Source of the DNA: Anaerolineales bacterium
Lineage (GTDB): Bacteria; Chloroflexota; Anaerolineae; Anaerolineales; Villigracilaceae
NCBI GenBank assembly: GCA_025056175.1
Contig: JANWWK010000002.1
Span: 1 to 61,303, forward strand
Direction of reading: 5' to 3'
DNA: 61,303 nucleotides
Shown: in pieces, positions 37,529 through 47,146 of the stretch
Layout: each line of letters begins with the position of its first letter
Position numbering within the stretch: position 1 is the first letter of the stretch
The notes under the pieces: generated by a model
What the model was told of the DNA's origin: nothing
What the model saw: only the letters and a program-made list of their open reading frames with translations
Databases searched by the model: none
Translations under genes and position numbers: made by a program

Positions 37529-38453
37529 GGGAGGCGTGTCCTTCGGTGATTTCACAAAACAGACGCCCGTCACCGCAACATACACTTTCCAGTTGCAGGG
37601 TGGTATGGGCAATACCGTAACGATGGGTGAGCAACTCGTTCAGCGCATCCTGAATGTGTGCACCCTGACTGATAGGAATATCTCCGGTGACCACATGTGC
37701 TGATAGCAGCCGTTTTTGCTGGTCAATGCTCCAGACGTGCAGGTCATGAATGCCTTTAACGCCCGGCACGGCGTTCATCTCGCCGACCAGACGTTCCAGG
37801 TCAATATCGCGCGGGGTGCTTTCGAGCAAAATGTGCAGGGTTTCCCGCAGAATGTTCCACGCATTCCACACAATCAGCAGGCCGATGAGTGCGCTGACGA
37901 GCGGGTCCAGCCAGTTCCAGCGGGTGAAGAAGATAACCACCCCGGCCAGCACTGCTCCCAACGTCGAAAGCACATCTCCCATGAGATGCAGGAAAGCCGA
38001 ACGCAGGTTCAAGTCGTGTTCGCTGCCGTCCTTAATCAACCAGGCGGTGACGGCGTTGACAAGAAAGGCTGCCAGCCCCACGCCTACCAGCAGACCCGAA
38101 TTGACTTCCGGCGGGTTCAGGAAGCGATGCCAGACTTCATAGAAGATTCCCAGCGCAATCAACCCGAGCGAAGCCGAATTAACCATTGCAGCCAGGATTC
38201 CAGCGCGGTGATAGCCAAAGGTGCGGCGAGCATTTGCCGGTTGCAGCGCCTTACGCATGGCGTACCAGCTCAAACCGAGCGCCAGAACATCGGTGAAATT
38301 GTGCGCAGCATCGGTCAGCAGGGCAAGGCTGTTGCCAAGCAGCCCGGCCAGGGCTTCGACGACGACAAAAGCCAGCGTCAGGCCAAGCGAAAGACTCAAC
38401 CGCCTGGTGGACGTTTGTGCAGATTCGGAAGAAAAATGAGCGTGAGGGGACAT
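37521..38453 (-). CDS. Cation diffusion facilitator (zinc exporter, CzcD type)
   Basis: 310 residues with six membrane helices and a cytoplasmic C-terminal domain. Metal site H51-x3-D55 in helix 2 and H156-x3-D160 in helix 5 is the zinc-selective H-D/H-D set. It exports Zn (possibly Cd or Co) in exchange for protons. The C-terminus adds the H-D-L-H-V-W-S motif and a tail with C-C-G-D-G-R-L-F-C. It sits 3 bases behind the ArsR/CzrA-like repressor and overlaps the start of the rhodanese, so the three form one operon. Confidence 0.92.
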   Translation of the reverse strand: MSPHAHFSSESAQTSTRRLSLSLGLTLAFVVVEALAGLLGNSLALLTDAAHNFTDVLALGLSWYAMRKALQPANARRTFGYHRAGILAAMVNSASLGLIALGIFYEVWHRFLNPPEVNSGLLVGVGLAAFLVNAVTAWLIKDGSEHDLNLRSAFLHLMGDVLSTLGAVLAGVVIFFTRWNWLDPLVSALIGLLIVWNAWNILRETLHILLESTPRDIDLERLVGEMNAVPGVKGIHDLHVWSIDQQKRLLSAHVVTGDIPISQGAHIQDALNELLTHRYGIAHTTLQLESVCCGDGRLFCEITEGHASHA

Positions 38454-38456
38454 GAA

Positions 38457-38756
38457 TCAACCGTGTTGAGCGTGTTCCAGCCCTTTTTGAAACAGTTCAG
38501 TAACGTGTTCATCGTCTATGGCGACGAACACCTGCCGCCCCTGTTTACGGGCGCGTACCAGACGTTTTTCCTTCAACCCTCGCAGCTGGTGCGAGATGGC
38601 CGATTTGGTCAGCCCAATTTGCCGCGCCAGACCGCTTACAGTGGCTTCTCCCTCCCGCAACGCCGCCACGATGCGCACGCGGGTTGGGTCGCCCAGGGCC
38701 GAAAACAGGTCGGCCAGGCGGGTGGCGGTCAGGTCATCGAGAGGAATTAGGGACAT
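38457..38756 (-). CDS. ArsR/SmtB-family repressor, CzrA-type zinc sensor
   Basis: 99 residues, winged helix with recognition segment T-K-S-A-I-S-H-Q-L-R-G-L. It has no cysteine, so it is not an ArsR/CadC thiol sensor. The last helix carries D82-x-H84-x10-H95-x2-H98, exactly the alpha-5 zinc ligand spacing of CzrA. It should bind DNA without zinc and release it with zinc, controlling the downstream CDF exporter and rhodanese. The ATG at 38756 has GGAGAT 5-6 bases upstream. A perfect operator and a 17-base-spaced promoter lie just upstream. Confidence 0.92.
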   Translation of the reverse strand: MSLIPLDDLTATRLADLFSALGDPTRVRIVAALREGEATVSGLARQIGLTKSAISHQLRGLKEKRLVRARKQGRQVFVAIDDEHVTELFQKGLEHAQHG

Positions 38757-38765
38757 AACATCTCC

Positions 38766-38791
38766 AATAGTTGAGTGTTTGCTCAACTATT
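38766..38791. promoter_or_regulatory. Perfect inverted-repeat operator of the zinc operon
   Basis: AATAGTTGAG / CTCAACTATT, 10-bp perfect arms with a 6-base spacer, between the -10 box and the ribosome site of the ArsR gene. An extra half-site TTGAG lies within the promoter spacer. This is the expected autoregulatory site. Confidence 0.82.
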
Positions 38792-38798
38792 TGGTATG

Positions 38799-38827
38799 AT
38801 TGTATCTCAACTGTGTCGAAGGGTCAA
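38799..38827 (-). promoter_or_regulatory. Promoter of the zinc operon
   Basis: -35 TTGACC (38822-38827), a 17-base spacer and -10 TACAAT (38799-38804). The start point falls at the edge of the operator. The -35 overlaps the last bases of pxpB. Confidence 0.75.
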
Positions 38828-39480
38828 GCCATGTTGCCGGGAAGAAAACGGACTTCATCCCCCGGCGCGAACAGGAACGGCGGAGTGCGGTTGGGGTCAA
38901 ACAAGGTGAGCGGTGTGTGTCCAATCAACCGCCAGCCGCCGGGCGATTCGACCGGATAGATGCCAGTTTGAGCCCCCGCAATGGCGACACTGCCGGCAGG
39001 AACTCTGGCGCGCGGCGTGGGCAGGCGCGGTACTCGCAGGGCTTCCGGCAGAATGCCGAGATACGGGAAGCCTGGCGTAAATCCCATCATGTAGACCGTG
39101 TAGCGTGTGCCGCAGTGCAGGCGGATGACTTCGTCGGGCGCGAGATGGCAGGTTTCAGCCACAAAATCCAGGTCGGGGCCGTTATATACTACCGGCACTT
39201 CGATTGTTTGGGTTGGGCGTTGCGCGGTCTCTTCGACCAGGTGCAGGCGGGTTTTCAGCCAGGTACGCACTTCGGACTCGGTCAACGCCAGGGGGTCGTA
39301 ATGCACGGTCAGCGAAGCATAGCCCGGCACGCATTCTAAAAAACCGGGCAGCGGAGCTGCCTTCAGCGCCGCCGCCAGCAGATGAACGCGGCGGTTAAGT
39401 GCCGGGTCGAGAACCTCTCCCAGCCGAATGAGCAGGGCGGTATCGGAGAGTGTGAAAATACGAGCAGCTGGTCTGGACAT
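38824..39480 (-). CDS. pxpB: 5-oxoprolinase subunit PxpB (KipI-like)
   Basis: 218 residues. The KipI/PxpB signature M-M-G-F-T-P-G-F-P-Y-L-G and later V-P-A-G-S-V-A-I-A-G-x-Q-T-G-I-Y-P are present. PxpB acts with PxpA and PxpC in ATP-dependent opening of 5-oxoproline to glutamate; neither partner is in this window, so its completeness as an enzyme is uncertain. The ATG at 39480 is used (an earlier in-frame TTG exists). A TAGAAT lies 9 bases before the ATG without a ribosome site, suggesting a very short leader. Confidence 0.9.
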   Translation of the reverse strand: MSRPAARIFTLSDTALLIRLGEVLDPALNRRVHLLAAALKAAPLPGFLECVPGYASLTVHYDPLALTESEVRTWLKTRLHLVEETAQRPTQTIEVPVVYNGPDLDFVAETCHLAPDEVIRLHCGTRYTVYMMGFTPGFPYLGILPEALRVPRLPTPRARVPAGSVAIAGAQTGIYPVESPGGWRLIGHTPLTLFDPNRTPPFLFAPGDEVRFLPGNMA

Positions 39481-39652
39481 TTCAACCAAATTCTACCCAA
39501 CCGCCTTCAATTTGTGAAAAATATCGGGGCGGTTGGACTTGCGTTTTGGCATATAATCAACGCTACAACGTTTCCTATGCCACGCTCTTCTCCCCCATGT
39601 GGGTTTCAGAAGAGAAAAAACACCAGAAGAAACAGATTTTCAGGAGAAGGCA

Positions 39653-40831
39653 ATGTCCAAAACCGAATGGATTACCCAGGAACTTGATGGTCTGAAGCAA
39701 GCCGGACTGTACAATACCATCCGCACCATCGAATCGCCGCAGGGGGCATGGCTGATGGTGGATGGCCGCCGGGTGTTGAACTTCTGCTCAAACAACTATT
39801 TAGGTCTGGCAAACCACCCCAAACTCGTGGAGGCGGCCCAGAAAGCCGTCAACCAGATGGGGGTGGGGCCTGCGGCGGTGCGCTCCATTGCAGGGACGAT
39901 GACGCTGCATGTTGAGCTGGAAAAACGTCTGGCGGCTTTCAAGGGGGTCGAAGCGGCTATCACGTTTCAAAGCGGTTTTACGGCCAACCTGGCCACCATT
40001 CCGGCGCTGGTGGGCAAGGAGGATGTGATTTTCTCCGACCGTTTGAATCACGCCAGCATCATTGATGGCTGCCGCCTTTCGGGTGCCAAAATCATTGCCT
40101 ACGAACACAACGACGTGCAATCGCTCGAAGAGCAAATCAAGGCTAACCTGAGTCAGTATCGCCGTGCGTTGATTGTGACCGATGGCGTGTTCAGCATGGA
40201 TGGCGATATTGCCCCTCTTCCCGAAATTTACGAAGTTGCCAGAAAGTACGAGATTCTCCTGATGGTGGATGACGCGCACGGCGAAGGTGTGCTGGGCAAA
40301 GGTGGACGCGGCATTGTGGACCATTTTGGCCTGCACGGCAAGGTGGATGTGGAAGTCGGCACTCTCTCCAAAGCATTTGGCGTGGTCGGCGGCGTGGTGG
40401 CCGGCAACGCCGTCATCATCGAGTGGTTGCGACAGCGCGGACGCCCATTCCTGTTTTCTTCAGCAGTCACCGTGCCGGATGCGGCGGCTTGCCTGGCAGC
40501 CATCGACCTGTTGGAAAATTCCACCGAACTGGTAGAAAAACTGTGGGAAAATGCGCGTTACTTTAAGGCAGAGATGAAGCGACTTGGTTTTGATACTGGC
40601 GTCAGCGAAACACCCATCACCCCCGTCATGTTGGGGGAAGCGCCGTTGGCCCAGAAATTCAGCCGTGAACTGTTTGAGCAGGGTGTGTTTGCGATGGCAA
40701 TTGGCTATCCCACCGTGCCAAAGGGTAAAGCGCGCATTCGCGTCATGATTTCTGCCGCGCACAGCACCGATGACCTGGACAAAGGTCTCGCTGCATTCCA
40801 GACCGTTGGCAAAAAACTGGGCGTTATCTGA
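39653..40831 (+). CDS. kbl: Glycine C-acetyltransferase / alpha-oxoamine synthase
   Basis: 392 residues, PLP-dependent alpha-oxoamine synthase. K240 in G-T-L-S-K-A-F-G forms the internal aldimine; H133, D207 and H209 (D-D-A-H-G) are the PLP-binding residues. Closest in style to Kbl (glycine + acetyl-CoA to 2-amino-3-oxobutyrate). 8-amino-7-oxononanoate synthase (BioF) is the main alternative, since the families are hard to separate by eye. No threonine dehydrogenase is adjacent. The start is set by AGGAGAAGG before the ATG; the frame runs further upstream without support. The 3' end overlaps the convergent methyltransferase by 8 bases. Confidence 0.85.
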   Translation: MSKTEWITQELDGLKQAGLYNTIRTIESPQGAWLMVDGRRVLNFCSNNYLGLANHPKLVEAAQKAVNQMGVGPAAVRSIAGTMTLHVELEKRLAAFKGVEAAITFQSGFTANLATIPALVGKEDVIFSDRLNHASIIDGCRLSGAKIIAYEHNDVQSLEEQIKANLSQYRRALIVTDGVFSMDGDIAPLPEIYEVARKYEILLMVDDAHGEGVLGKGGRGIVDHFGLHGKVDVEVGTLSKAFGVVGGVVAGNAVIIEWLRQRGRPFLFSSAVTVPDAAACLAAIDLLENSTELVEKLWENARYFKAEMKRLGFDTGVSETPITPVMLGEAPLAQKFSRELFEQGVFAMAIGYPTVPKGKARIRVMISAAHSTDDLDKGLAAFQTVGKKLGVI

Positions 40832-41579
40832 CCGGCTGCGGCTTCTCCAGCACGACCAGAATGCGTGTGGCAAAAACCGGCGGCAGTTTATCCAGCCAGC
40901 TATCCAGCGTGCGCAAGAGCGGGTAGAGCGAATCAGGATACAGTTGTGGGCCGGAGTAGCCCCCGCTGGCGACATACGAAAGGGCTGCAAAACGTTTGCG
41001 CGTTACAATATTCCAATCGCGCAACAGAGAAGGAGTCAGCCGGCTGAAGAAAACCCGCGTAGCGTTGCCCTGCGCGGCGTAATAATCTACCTGATGCGCG
41101 TCCCACCCGGGGGGCGCATACCACACGATTTCCTGCCGCCATGCAATTGGCTCTTTGTGCAACAAACCATAGACCACCACCCCCACCAGGCTGATGAACG
41201 GGTCAAACACCAGCACCCGTCCACCGGGTCGCAAAACCCGCCAGAACTCCCGCAGCGCCGTGCCGGGGTAGCGCAAATGGTGAAAGACATCGAACAAAAT
41301 CAAGTCGCTGACTGTCTCCTTGTCGAAACTCAGGGCATACGCGTTCTCAGTCTGGTCGAGCCAGGGGTTGGGAAAGAGGTCGGTGCGAAGCGCATGGGGA
41401 ATCACCTCTTTGATGTTCCCGATGCCCGACCCCAATTCCACCACCAGCGGAGAGGGAAGCGTGGAAAGATGTTTCGCAATCTCCTCATGAAATGCGCGGT
41501 AAATCTGGCGCAAAATTGGCTTTTTTTGCCAGTAGCCTTCGTTTTGAAGAATTTCGGCCTGATGCTGATGAATGTCCAT
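40824..41579 (-). CDS. Class I SAM-dependent methyltransferase
   Basis: 251 residues. Motif I is [10 protein letters not shown], followed by [11 protein letters not shown] and [12 protein letters not shown], the layout of small-molecule or lipid-linked-sugar methyltransferases. The substrate is unknown, but it sits beside the polysaccharide locus and is divergent from its first membrane gene. TAAAAT (41586-41591) lies exactly 6 bases before the ATG and no ribosome site is present, so a leaderless mRNA is likely. Confidence 0.87.
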   Translation of the reverse strand: MDIHQHQAEILQNEGYWQKKPILRQIYRAFHEEIAKHLSTLPSPLVVELGSGIGNIKEVIPHALRTDLFPNPWLDQTENAYALSFDKETVSDLILFDVFHHLRYPGTALREFWRVLRPGGRVLVFDPFISLVGVVVYGLLHKEPIAWRQEIVWYAPPGWDAHQVDYYAAQGNATRVFFSRLTPSLLRDWNIVTRKRFAALSYVASGGYSGPQLYPDSLYPLLRTLDSWLDKLPPVFATRILVVLEKPQPVR

Positions 41580-41607
41580 GATATGATTTTACCCGCAATG
41601 CAAACTC

Positions 41608-43635
41608 ATGAACGTCGCTGCTGAGGGAACTCTAACCCCTGAATACTCACCTGTGATGACCGTCTCTCCTGTCTCTTTCTGGCGCGCGGTGTTTGTTTTC
41701 ACCGGCTTTTTATGCTGGCTGGCGGCCTGGCAGATGCTTGGTGTGGCACAGGCGCTGGGCGTCAACGTGTTGATGAGCAAAACCTGGCTGGCGCTTCTGG
41801 GCGGGTTGGGGTGGATGGGTGTCGCCTGTGTGGGTGCGGCGTTTGCCTTGCGCCCGGCCTGGCTGGAACGCTTCCAGCGCCTTAACCTTGCCAGGCGCCT
41901 GCCGCGCGGTGTATGCGCCTTCTTGCTGGTGGTTTGGTTACCGGCTTATTCGCTCCTTTTGCTCCAACCGTATTATGGCAAACTGATTCGCGGCGAAGAA
42001 GCGGCGCGTTTTCTGCTCTTCTGGTTGCTGGCGCTGGGGGGCGCGTGGCTGTTGCGTGCGGTGTGGCCGCGCATACCATGGCCGGCGGCGTTGGGGTTGA
42101 TTCTCCTGCTCCAGGCGAGTTTCCACATCGTCCTGGCGTATCTGGCGGGCATTACCGATTACCCCTTTGCGTTGGGCTGGTCGGAGACAAGCCGCTTTTA
42201 CTACCCTTCGCTCTTCCTCTCCGAAAGGATTTATGGAGAACGCCTGCCCTGGCCGATTCTCCACCCAACGCTGCACCTTGTTCTGGTACCACCGTACTGG
42301 TTGGATTCCCCCTTATGGGCGCACCGCGCCTGGCAGATTTTCATCCGTTTTGTTCTGGTAGGAATGATTGCCCCGGCGCTGCTTATCCGGCTGAAACCGG
42401 GTTCTGCCCTTTGGGGCTTTGCCACCGGAGCCTGGATTTTCCTGGCCTTGTTCGATTTGCCGTTATATCTGCATCTTGCCCCGCCGGTTTTTCTCGTTTT
42501 AGGGGGCTTTTCGCGCCACAATGCGCGCCAGACCTGGCTGTTCGTTTTGCTGGCTTCGGTTTGGGCTGGTTTGAGCCGCCTGAACTGGTATCCCGTGCCG
42601 GGCATGATCGCCGCGGCGCTGTATCTGCTCGAAACACCGTTTGGCATGCCCAACCACGAGCGTAAACCGGGACTTCTCGCTTATCTGCGCTATCTGGCTC
42701 TGCCCGCATCCTGGTTTCTGGTTGGGACGCTCATTGCGTTTCTCTCCATGCAGGTTTACATCGCCTGGTCGGGGATTGGCCAAAGCAGTGATTTTTACAC
42801 CAGCCTGACCTCGTCGCTGCTGTGGTACCGGCTGTGGCCGAACGCCACGTACCCGTTGGGCGTTTTCCCGGCCATCGTTTTGTACTCGCTGCCGATGTGG
42901 CTGGTCTTGTGGCAGGTCTTGCGCCGCGGTGCGCTTCATCCGCTGCGAGTGAGCCTGCTTCTGGCCGGCCTGGCGGTTTTGTTCGCAGGCGGGATTGTCG
43001 TCAGCATGAAAATCGGCGGCGGGGGCGATATTCACAACATGGATGCCTATGCAGTGGCTCTCATTATCGTTGCGGCGTATCTCTTCTTTGGCCGTTATGC
43101 GCCGGAGCCAGGAGTTCACCATCCGCCGCTTCACTTCCCCTGGGCGGTCTTGGCGCTGCTGGTTCTCGTTCCCGTCTGGTTTGGCCAGCGCATGCCGATT
43201 GGGCTGGTTACTTACGATAAGGCAGCGAGTCAGGCGGTTTTAGCGGAACTCCAGCGCCAGGTGCAGGCGGTCTCTGCGCGTGGCGGCGAGATTCTCTTCA
43301 TCACCCAGCGGCATCTCGTTTCGATGAACATGCTCCCGTCTGTCAGGATGATTCCCGAATACGAACGCGAAGAACTGATGGAAATGGCGATGGCAAACAA
43401 CGAAGCGTATCTCGACCGCTTTAAGGCCGAAATACGCGCCCAACGTTTCGACCTGATTGTGGTAGACCCGCTCACGACCAATCTGCTGGGGAGCGATTAC
43501 GCCATGGGCGAGGAAAACAATGCCTGGGTACGTTTTGCCGCGCGTCCGATTCTGTGCAATTACCGCCCGGCGCAAATCTTTTCTGCCGACCGTATTGTGC
43601 TGTATGTGCCGCAAGAAAATCCAAAATGCCCTTAG
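41608..43635 (+). CDS. Large membrane protein, GT-C-like (paralogue of 25361-27373)
   Basis: 675 residues with about 12 membrane segments and a C-terminal soluble domain of about 120 residues. It shares with its paralogue D-Y-P-F-A-L-G-W-S-E-T-S-R, the G-E-R-L-P-x-x-x-L-H-P-T stretch and K-I-G-G-G-G-D-I-H-N-M-D-A-Y-A-V. A role in moving or adding lipid-linked sugars fits the neighbours (epimerases and ABC export) but is inferred. The start may instead be the ATG at 41656; neither has a good ribosome site. The stop is 3 bases from a large inverted repeat. Confidence 0.75.
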   Translation: MNVAAEGTLTPEYSPVMTVSPVSFWRAVFVFTGFLCWLAAWQMLGVAQALGVNVLMSKTWLALLGGLGWMGVACVGAAFALRPAWLERFQRLNLARRLPRGVCAFLLVVWLPAYSLLLLQPYYGKLIRGEEAARFLLFWLLALGGAWLLRAVWPRIPWPAALGLILLLQASFHIVLAYLAGITDYPFALGWSETSRFYYPSLFLSERIYGERLPWPILHPTLHLVLVPPYWLDSPLWAHRAWQIFIRFVLVGMIAPALLIRLKPGSALWGFATGAWIFLALFDLPLYLHLAPPVFLVLGGFSRHNARQTWLFVLLASVWAGLSRLNWYPVPGMIAAALYLLETPFGMPNHERKPGLLAYLRYLALPASWFLVGTLIAFLSMQVYIAWSGIGQSSDFYTSLTSSLLWYRLWPNATYPLGVFPAIVLYSLPMWLVLWQVLRRGALHPLRVSLLLAGLAVLFAGGIVVSMKIGGGGDIHNMDAYAVALIIVAAYLFFGRYAPEPGVHHPPLHFPWAVLALLVLVPVWFGQRMPIGLVTYDKAASQAVLAELQRQVQAVSARGGEILFITQRHLVSMNMLPSVRMIPEYEREELMEMAMANNEAYLDRFKAEIRAQRFDLIVVDPLTTNLLGSDYAMGEENNAWVRFAARPILCNYRPAQIFSADRIVLYVPQENPKCP

Positions 43636-43638
43636 CCT

Positions 43639-43685
43639 AAAATTCAAGGTCTGAATACTGGTGTATAATTCAGGCCTTGAATTTT
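43639..43685. promoter_or_regulatory. 18-bp inverted repeat covering the regulator's -10 box
   Basis: Arms 43639-43656 and 43668-43685 (AAAATTCAAGG..CTGAAT and its inverse) differ at one position that can still pair as G-U in RNA; the spacer is 11 bases. TATAAT (43664-43669) lies within it. It may be an operator of the winged-helix regulator and also the terminator of the upstream gene. Confidence 0.7.
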
Positions 43686-43689
43686 GCTT

Positions 43690-44163
43690 ATGGAAAACTC
43701 TCACGATTCCCTGCACGAGCTTTCGCTTTTGGAGAAAATCGAGACCAATCCAGATGTCACTCAGGCTGACCTGGCAACCCAGTTAGGGGTTGCGGTTGGA
43801 ACGGTGAACTGGCATCTGAAGCGGCTCATTTCCAAAGGTTATGTCAAAGTGATGCGCGCAGAACGGCGCAAGTTGCGCTATATCATCACGCCAGAGGGCC
43901 TGGCAAAGCGCGCCCGTTTGACCGTGGATTACATCGAACAGCAGTTCCTGCTCTATCGCCGCATTCGCGGTAAAGTAAAGGACATCCTGGAAGCGCTCAA
44001 AGCCGAAGGCATTCGGCAGGTGCGCATTGAAGGTCAGGGTGATGTGGCGGATATTTGTCGTTTGACCTGTCTGGAGCAAGGCGTGGAACTGACTGAAGAT
44101 ACAGACGCGCCGGTTTTGCTGGTCGAACATTTGAGCGTACATCTGCGGAGGGATGAGAAATGA
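43690..44163 (+). CDS. Winged helix-turn-helix regulator of the polysaccharide locus
   Basis: 157 residues. The N-terminal wHTH (T-Q-A-D-L-A-T-Q-L-G-V-A-V-G-T-V-N-W-H-L-K-R-L) is of the MarR/Lrp-like kind seen at the head of polysaccharide clusters. The C-terminal half has an alpha/beta segment with C-R-L-T-C-L, perhaps a redox or ligand-responsive part. The stop overlaps the start of the next epimerase (ATGA). A large inverted repeat covers its promoter, suggesting autoregulation. Confidence 0.85.
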   Translation: MENSHDSLHELSLLEKIETNPDVTQADLATQLGVAVGTVNWHLKRLISKGYVKVMRAERRKLRYIITPEGLAKRARLTVDYIEQQFLLYRRIRGKVKDILEALKAEGIRQVRIEGQGDVADICRLTCLEQGVELTEDTDAPVLLVEHLSVHLRRDEK

Positions 44164-45164
44164 GCGCAAAGCACATTGTGCTGACTGGCGGCGCAGGCTA
44201 TATTGGCTCTTTACTGGTTGCACGTCTGTTGCGGACAGGTCACCACGTAACAGTGATTGATAATTTGCTCTTTGGCGGTGAATCGCTGCTGGCATTTTTC
44301 TCCGACCCGCACTTTCACTTCGCCAAAGCCGATGTGACCGAACGCCGCAGTTTGCGCGACTCCCTGCCGCGCCATGCCCCTCGTCCCAATGCCGTCATCC
44401 ACCTGGCCGGGATTGTTGGCTTTCCGGCCTGTCAGGCGATTGGACGGCAGGCCACCTGGCACTATAACGTTGACGCGGTGCGCAACATTTACGAACAAGC
44501 GGCCAGTTTGGGGGTGGAACGCTTCATCTACGCTTCCACCTACAGCGTGTATGCGCCGTCGGATGATGGCCACCCGGTGAACGAAGAGTCGCCTCTGCGG
44601 CCCGAGTCGCTGTATGCCGAATCAAAAGTGGCTGCCGAAGAATACCTGCTCTCACGCACTGACCCGGCGGTGGTGGTTTTTCGCCTGGCGACAGTGTACG
44701 GCCTCTCGCCGCGCACGCGCTTCGATTTGGTGGTCAATCAGTTCGTGTTAGATGCTTTCACCCGCCGCGAACTGCTCATTTATCAGCGCGGATATTCGCG
44801 CTCTTTCATCCACGTTTTGGATGTGGCGCAAGGGCTGATGTTAGGGCTGGATTCACCGCTGGAGAAAGTGCGGGGACAGGTCTATAATCTCGGCAGCGAC
44901 GACGGCAATTACACCAAAGACCAGATTGTGGCCTTCATTATCAAGCGCTTGCCGGAAGTGATTGTGGAATACAAAGACCTGACCTTTGGCGGCGACAAGC
45001 GCGACATCACAGTTTCGTTTGAGAAGATTCGCCGTGAATTGGGCTTTCGGGCCGAGCGCACGGTGGATGAAGGCGTGCGTGAACTGGTCGGGGCGCTCAA
45101 AACTGGCCTGATTCGCAATCCCTACGATGAACGCTATCGGAATGCTCACTTTATTGTTCAATAA
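44160..45164 (+). CDS. NAD-dependent sugar epimerase/dehydratase (extended SDR)
   Basis: 334 residues. Extended SDR with NAD motif T-G-G-A-G-Y-I-G-S and catalytic Y-A-E-S-K (Y-x3-K), plus the S-T/Y-S-V-Y serine region. Such enzymes epimerise or dehydrate nucleotide sugars. The substrate (UDP- or GDP-hexose) cannot be fixed by eye. It overlaps the regulator by 4 bases with a GGAGGGATGAGAA site inside the regulator's end, and is followed 30 bases later by a second epimerase. Confidence 0.88.
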   Translation: MSAKHIVLTGGAGYIGSLLVARLLRTGHHVTVIDNLLFGGESLLAFFSDPHFHFAKADVTERRSLRDSLPRHAPRPNAVIHLAGIVGFPACQAIGRQATWHYNVDAVRNIYEQAASLGVERFIYASTYSVYAPSDDGHPVNEESPLRPESLYAESKVAAEEYLLSRTDPAVVVFRLATVYGLSPRTRFDLVVNQFVLDAFTRRELLIYQRGYSRSFIHVLDVAQGLMLGLDSPLEKVRGQVYNLGSDDGNYTKDQIVAFIIKRLPEVIVEYKDLTFGGDKRDITVSFEKIRRELGFRAERTVDEGVRELVGALKTGLIRNPYDERYRNAHFIVQ

Positions 45165-46226
<1,062 letters not shown>

Positions 46227-46279
46227 TTGGCAGCCCCTTTTCCGGGTCTGCGCCCAATCAACAACCGGTTAAAGACATT

Positions 46280-47140
46280 ATGTCTGAATCCAGCCTTTCA
46301 TCTTCTGCTTACACACCCACGACGGTATATATCCAACCCACCACAGGCCTGGCGGCGCTCAATCTGCGCGATTTGTGGCTTTACCGCGAACTGGTGTGGT
46401 TCATGCTTTGGCGCGATATTAAAGTCCGCTACAAGCAGACCGCCCTGGGGGCAGCATGGGCTATTCTTCAGCCGGTGCTGACCATGCTGGTTTTTAATTT
46501 CCTCTTTGGCAACATTGCCCGCATGGAAACGGACGGCGGCCTGCCCTACCCAATTTTCTCATACACGGCGCTCCTGCCCTGGGGCTTATTCTCGATGGCG
46601 CTCAATTCGGCCAGCCGCTCGCTCACCTCCAACCAGAACATGATTACCAAAACATATTTTCCGCGTCTGGTCTTGCCAATTGCTTCGGTGTTGGGCGGCC
46701 TGCTCGATTTTGCGATTGCCTTTGTGGTGTTGATTGGCATGATGACGTACTACGGCATTACCCCGGGCATTCACGCACTCTGGGCCGTGCCGCTGTTCCT
46801 CCTGCTCGCTATCGTCACGGCTTTGGGGGTTGCCTTATGGCTTTCGGCCATCAACGTTCAATACCGCGATGTGGGTTACGCACTGCCGTTTCTCTCTCAG
46901 TTCTGGATGTTCCTGACTCCGATTGCTTATTCCTCCAGAGTCATTTCGGAGCAGTGGCAGGTCATTTACTCCCTGAACCCGATGGCAGGCGTGGTCAATG
47001 GCTTTCGCTGGGCTTTGCTTGGCGTCGGCAACCCGCCCAACCTGCTGATTGCCGTTTCTGCGGGTATTGCCTTGCTCATCCTGGTCAGCGGTCTCTTTTA
47101 TTTTCGGAACATGGAACGGACGTTTGCGGATATGATTTAG
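46280..47140 (+). CDS. ABC-2 polysaccharide exporter permease (Wzm-like)
   Basis: 286 residues with six membrane segments. An N-terminal stretch L-W-L-Y-R-E-L-V-W-F-M-L-W-R-D-I-K-V-R-Y-K-Q is the interface helix found in O-antigen and teichoic-acid exporters. It partners the ATPase encoded 6 bases downstream to export a lipid-linked polysaccharide across the cytoplasmic membrane. Confidence 0.92.
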   Translation: MSESSLSSSAYTPTTVYIQPTTGLAALNLRDLWLYRELVWFMLWRDIKVRYKQTALGAAWAILQPVLTMLVFNFLFGNIARMETDGGLPYPIFSYTALLPWGLFSMALNSASRSLTSNQNMITKTYFPRLVLPIASVLGGLLDFAIAFVVLIGMMTYYGITPGIHALWAVPLFLLLAIVTALGVALWLSAINVQYRDVGYALPFLSQFWMFLTPIAYSSRVISEQWQVIYSLNPMAGVVNGFRWALLGVGNPPNLLIAVSAGIALLILVSGLFYFRNMERTFADMI

Positions 47141-47146
47141 GTGTTT

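Noticed and set aside
37163-37612. Truncated rhodanese of 149 residues with an extended N-terminus
   Set aside because: The extra N-terminal part overlaps the CDF exporter and has no support; the C-terminal stop splits the active site, while the frame downstream still codes the rest of the domain.
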